From: Deltaproteobacteria bacterium
Lineage (GTDB): Bacteria; Desulfobacterota; Desulfobacteria; Desulfobacterales; C00003060
DNA length: 10,048 nt
NCBI GenBank assembly: GCA_003647435.1
Contig: QMMV01000043.1
Span: 1-10,048 of the forward strand
Reading direction: 5' to 3'
Part shown: positions 7,175 through 10,048 of the stretch, one piece after another
Position numbering within the stretch: position 1 is the first letter of the stretch
How the letters are laid out: each line of letters opens with the position of its first letter
Made by a program: the position numbers and the translations under genes
Notes under the pieces: generated by a model
Databases searched by the model: none
What the model was told of the DNA's origin: nothing
The model's input: the letters and a program-made list of their open reading frames with translations, nothing else

Positions 7175-8137
7175 ATGAATCGAATACGCGTAGGTGTCGT
7201 CGGGGTTGGATACCTCGGAAAATTCCATGCTGAAAAATATGCACTCATGAATGGTGTTGAATTAGTGGGAGTAGTGGACATCATTGCCGAAAGGGCCGAG
7301 CGTGTTGCAAGACGGTTTGGAACGAAACCACTGACCGAATACACGGCCCTGATAGGAAAAGTAGATGCCGTGAGCGTGGTTGTCCCTACCCATCTTCATT
7401 TTCCCATAAGCCGCAATTTTCTGGAAAATGATGTCGATGTACTGATTGAAAAACCCATAACAAAAACAATTGATGAGGCCGATGCCCTGATTGAACTTGC
7501 CCGATCGCGCGGCCGTATTCTCCAGGTGGGCCATCTGGAGCGATTCAACCCCGCGGTTGTTGCCATGAGTGATATGGTGGAGCACCCCTTATTTATAGAG
7601 TCTGACCGTTTGAGTCTCTTTAAGCAACGTGGAACCGAGGTGGACGTAGTTTTGGATTTGATGATCCATGACATCGACATCATACTGCATTGCGTCAGAT
7701 CCGAGCTTAAAAGCATTCATGCAGTCGGGGTTCCGGTCATATCTCCCAGGGTCGACATCGCCAATGCACGGCTCAACTTTGAAAATGGTTGTGTTGCAAA
7801 TATGACTGCCAGCCGCATTTCTCTAAAAAATATGCGAAAGATCCGACTCTTCCAAAAAGATACGTATCTCTCAGTCGATTGTGCCAATCAGACTCTTACC
7901 GTTATCCGCAAAGACGACCACGATTCCAATGTTCCCATTCCTGGCATGTGCCTGCAGGAATCAACCTTTCCAAAAGCCGATTCCCTCGAGTGCGAGTTGA
8001 AAGCATTTGTCCAATCAGTTAGAGAGCGTCGGGCGCCGGCAGTATCAGGGCGGGAGGGCCGGAATGCCCTGAAAGTGGCCTGGCAGATCATGGATCAGAT
8101 CAGGGCAAGCAGCAAAAACTTCCCAGACACCCTGTGA
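7175..8137 (+). CDS. Gfo/Idh/MocA family NAD(P)-dependent oxidoreductase (GnnA-like)
   Basis: A 320-residue sugar dehydrogenase of the Gfo/Idh/MocA family. Residues 1 to about 120 form a Rossmann domain with GVGYLG at 10-15 and the family motif EKP at 92-94. The C-terminal domain carries DLMIHDID at 161-168, where His165 is the likely catalytic histidine. Substrate cannot be read from the sequence. Lying between lpxI and lpxB, it most likely acts on a UDP-GlcNAc-type precursor. The best-known relative in such a setting is GnnA of Acidithiobacillus ferrooxidans, which oxidises UDP-GlcNAc at C3 before the aminotransferase GnnB makes UDP-GlcNAc3N. No aminotransferase is present here. The start ATG has only a weak site (AAGTGAG, 7158-7164). 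The stop overlaps the lpxB start (GTGA). Family confidence is high, GnnA-like function moderate. Confidence 0.92.
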   Translation: MNRIRVGVVGVGYLGKFHAEKYALMNGVELVGVVDIIAERAERVARRFGTKPLTEYTALIGKVDAVSVVVPTHLHFPISRNFLENDVDVLIEKPITKTIDEADALIELARSRGRILQVGHLERFNPAVVAMSDMVEHPLFIESDRLSLFKQRGTEVDVVLDLMIHDIDIILHCVRSELKSIHAVGVPVISPRVDIANARLNFENGCVANMTASRISLKNMRKIRLFQKDTYLSVDCANQTLTVIRKDDHDSNVPIPGMCLQESTFPKADSLECELKAFVQSVRERRAPAVSGREGRNALKVAWQIMDQIRASSKNFPDTL

Positions 8138-9270
8138 GCATTTCTAAGCAAAAGATAATGATTGTGGCCGGAGAGGCCTCCGGCGATATTCATGGTGCAC
8201 GCCTTGTGGAGGCGATTCGGGAGCTTAACCCGGAGCTTGATTTCTTTGGGATAGGAAGCAGTGCCCTCCGGCAGGCCGGCGTTGACGTAAAGTTCGAAAA
8301 TTCTCAAATAGCAGTGGTTGGGATTTCAGAGGCCCTGGCAAAGCTCAAGCTCCTTGCCCGTGCCCTCAGAGTTGCAAAGAGATCCCTCATAGAAACTCGC
8401 CCTGCCCTTCTCATCCTTATCGATTTCCCGGACTTCAACCTGCGTCTTGCCACTGTAGCCCGAAAGCATGGTATTCCAGTCATGTATTACATTAGCCCGC
8501 AAGTGTGGGCATGGCGGCGCCGAAGGGTCAAAAAGATCAAAAAAGTTGTTGATCACATGGTTGTAATCTTTCCCTTTGAGGTGCCTTTTTACAAGAGGTG
8601 GAACATTCCGGTTACCTTTGTCGGTCATCCCCTGCTCGATAGCGCAACATCGAAGACGCGCAGTGAAAAGGAAGAAAACGCAAATGAAAAGGAGTTGTTC
8701 ATCGGCCTTTTGCCGGGAAGCCGCAATGAGGAAATCACCCGTTTGCTTCCTGCCATGATTCGGGCGGCGGAGATTATCTCTGAACAGATTCCTGGTGTCC
8801 GTTTTGCGATACCGGTGGCGTCCCGGGTAGAGATGGGACTGGTAAAAAGGATTGTTGAGAGAGTTCCCGTAACCGTTTTGATTCAAGCCGACGGAGTTCA
8901 GGACGTACTGGCCAAAGCAACCCTTGTCATAACTGCTTCGGGGACTGTCACTTTGGAAGCAGCGATAGCAAACGTGCCAATGATCATCGTCTACAGAATA
9001 TCCGGCCTGAGCTATTGGCTCGCAAAATTGCTGATTCGCGTAAAATACATCGGGTTGGTCAACCTGATTGCGGGCAGAATGGTTGTCCCCGAGCTCATTC
9101 AGCACGAGGTATCAGCAGAAAACATCGCTCGACATGCATTAGAGATGCTTGAAGGTGAAAAAACACTTGCCGAAATTAGATCCCGGTTGCGCCAGGTCGT
9201 GCAACAGCTGGGCGCTCCCGGGGCCTCCAGGCGGGCGGCAGAAGTGGCCATGAGCTTGCTTTCCAAGTGA
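8134..9270 (+). CDS. lpxB: Lipid A disaccharide synthase LpxB
   Basis: Glycosyltransferase family 19 enzyme that joins UDP-2,3-diacylglucosamine to lipid X, giving the beta-1,6-linked tetraacyl disaccharide 1-phosphate at the cytoplasmic membrane face. The 378 residues are typical (E. coli 382). Motifs in order: MIVAGEASGDIHGA (9-22), IDFPDFNLRLA (96-106) with Asp97 and Asp100, ISPQVWAWR (120-128), FVGHPLLD (162-169), LLPGSRNEEI (192-201), ASGTVTLEA (268-276, nucleotide-sugar binding) and VPELIQ (318-323). I chose the GTG start at 8134 because it overlaps the upstream stop by four bases. The ATG at 8158 also gives a family-like N-terminus (MIVAGEASGD). No ribosome site precedes 8134, which suggests re-initiation by ribosomes ending the oxidoreductase gene. 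Confidence 0.96.
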   Translation: MSISKQKIMIVAGEASGDIHGARLVEAIRELNPELDFFGIGSSALRQAGVDVKFENSQIAVVGISEALAKLKLLARALRVAKRSLIETRPALLILIDFPDFNLRLATVARKHGIPVMYYISPQVWAWRRRRVKKIKKVVDHMVVIFPFEVPFYKRWNIPVTFVGHPLLDSATSKTRSEKEENANEKELFIGLLPGSRNEEITRLLPAMIRAAEIISEQIPGVRFAIPVASRVEMGLVKRIVERVPVTVLIQADGVQDVLAKATLVITASGTVTLEAAIANVPMIIVYRISGLSYWLAKLLIRVKYIGLVNLIAGRMVVPELIQHEVSAENIARHALEMLEGEKTLAEIRSRLRQVVQQLGAPGASRRAAEVAMSLLSK

Positions 9271-10013
9271 TTAATTATGCTAACTCATGGTCGGGAGGCA
9301 CAACCCAACAAAAAATGGTTCATCCAATGAAGGCAGTGAACCTTGTAGGCCGGAAATTGAATAAGTTGAAGTGGTGGATCATAGGGTGGCTCGGGAAAGG
9401 ACTGGTTGACCTGATCTTTGGCACGACGCGAATCCGGACGGTTGATTTCGAAAAGGTTCGCAAGCAAGTAGAGACGAGGAAGGTTATCCTCGCCTTCTGG
9501 CATTCCAGATTGCTGATGGTTTCCTATCTTGCCAAGGGATGGGGTGGTGCCGCCCTTGTAAGCGGCTCCAAAGACGGGGAAATCATAGCACAGGTACTCG
9601 AGCGTCAGGGCCACGAGACGATTCGCGGCTCCACCACCCGCCACGGTGCCGAAGCATTAGTGAGGTTGGTTAAGATTCTCAAAGCCGATATTCGGCCCGC
9701 AGCGGTGGTCCCGGATGGTCCGAGAGGCCCGCGGTTCAAGGTGCAGCCCGGGATCGTAACCCTGGCTCAAAAGACCGGGTATCCCATTGTTCCTATCAGT
9801 TATAGTGCAAGAAAGATAAAAGTATTTTCGAGCTGGGACCGTTTTATTCTTCCCTATCCGTTCACAGAGGCCTGTGTTATATATGGCAGACTTATTTCAG
9901 TGCCTTGCAGGCTCAGCAAAGAGAAACAGGAAAGCTATCGTCTAATCCTTGAAGAGGAACTGAATCGCATTACAAAAACTGCAGACCGATATTATGGGCA
10001 CAGGATAGATTGA
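9267..10013 (+). CDS. DUF374 lysophospholipid-acyltransferase-like protein, possible LpxJ-type lipid A acyltransferase
   Basis: A 248-residue inner-membrane-associated acyltransferase if it starts at GTG 9267. Visible family motifs are AFWHSRLL (76-83), SGSKDGE (99-105), RGSTTRHGAEAL (120-131) and PDGPRGPR (149-156), then VPISYSA (175-181) and SWDRFILPYPF. The stretch WWIIGWLGKGLVDLIFG (36-52) is a likely membrane anchor. DUF374 includes LpxJ of Helicobacter and Campylobacter, a secondary lipid A acyltransferase, so a similar role here is plausible but not shown by the sequence. The start is uncertain. GTG 9267 fits the GTGA overlap pattern of the operon, while ATG 9315 has GGGAGG 16 bases upstream, too far for an ideal site; ATG 9327 is also in frame. 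The 35 bases after the stop hold an AGGAAG (10018-10023) but no start codon. Confidence 0.87.
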   Translation: MINYANSWSGGTTQQKMVHPMKAVNLVGRKLNKLKWWIIGWLGKGLVDLIFGTTRIRTVDFEKVRKQVETRKVILAFWHSRLLMVSYLAKGWGGAALVSGSKDGEIIAQVLERQGHETIRGSTTRHGAEALVRLVKILKADIRPAAVVPDGPRGPRFKVQPGIVTLAQKTGYPIVPISYSARKIKVFSSWDRFILPYPFTEACVIYGRLISVPCRLSKEKQESYRLILEEELNRITKTADRYYGHRID

Positions 10014-10048
10014 AATCAGGAAGTCTCTCCAATTACAATACAAAAAAA

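Noticed and set aside
10014..10048. Start of a further gene after the DUF374 gene
   Set aside because: An AGGAAG is present, but no ATG, GTG or TTG follows at a usable distance before the window ends.

Overview
The window is a compact, single-strand gene cluster for building the Gram-negative outer membrane. Ten protein genes, all on the + strand, cover almost the whole 10 kb. Gene order is lolD (5' end cut off by the window edge), bamA, ompH/skp, lpxD, fabZ, lpxA, lpxI, a Gfo/Idh/MocA oxidoreductase, lpxB, and a DUF374-type acyltransferase. I recall this order, with lpxI in place of lpxH and an oxidoreductase between lpxI and lpxB, from Geobacter-like and sulfate-reducing lineages. Together with the extra N-terminal domain on BamA it suggests a member of the former Deltaproteobacteria (Desulfobacterota and relatives). 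The assignment is by gene content and protein style only.

Layout: positions 1-3946 hold the protein and lipoprotein transport part. LolD is the ATPase of the lipoprotein release machine, BamA is the outer-membrane protein insertase, and OmpH/Skp is a periplasmic chaperone for its clients. A 7-bp-periodic degenerate repeat (3313-3361) fills the bamA-ompH gap. A stem-loop followed by six T (3960-4020) lies between ompH and lpxD and may end or attenuate transcription there. Positions 4053-10013 hold the lipid A part. LpxA, LpxD, LpxI and LpxB carry out four early steps, FabZ supplies the competing fatty-acid branch, and the DUF374 protein probably adds a secondary acyl chain. LpxC, LpxK, WaaA and MsbA are not in the window.

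Several lipid A genes are joined by 4-base GTGA or ATGA stop/start overlaps (lpxD-fabZ, fabZ-lpxA, oxidoreductase-lpxB, probably lpxB-DUF374), which points to one translationally coupled operon.

I see no mobile element, CRISPR array, tRNA or rRNA, and no gene-free stretch above about 110 bases. The core genes are standard. The less ordinary points are the extra BamA domain, the heptad repeat, the GnnA-like oxidoreductase without an aminotransferase next to a LpxA with an unusual residue, a G9 run inside lpxI, and the putative terminator in mid-cluster.
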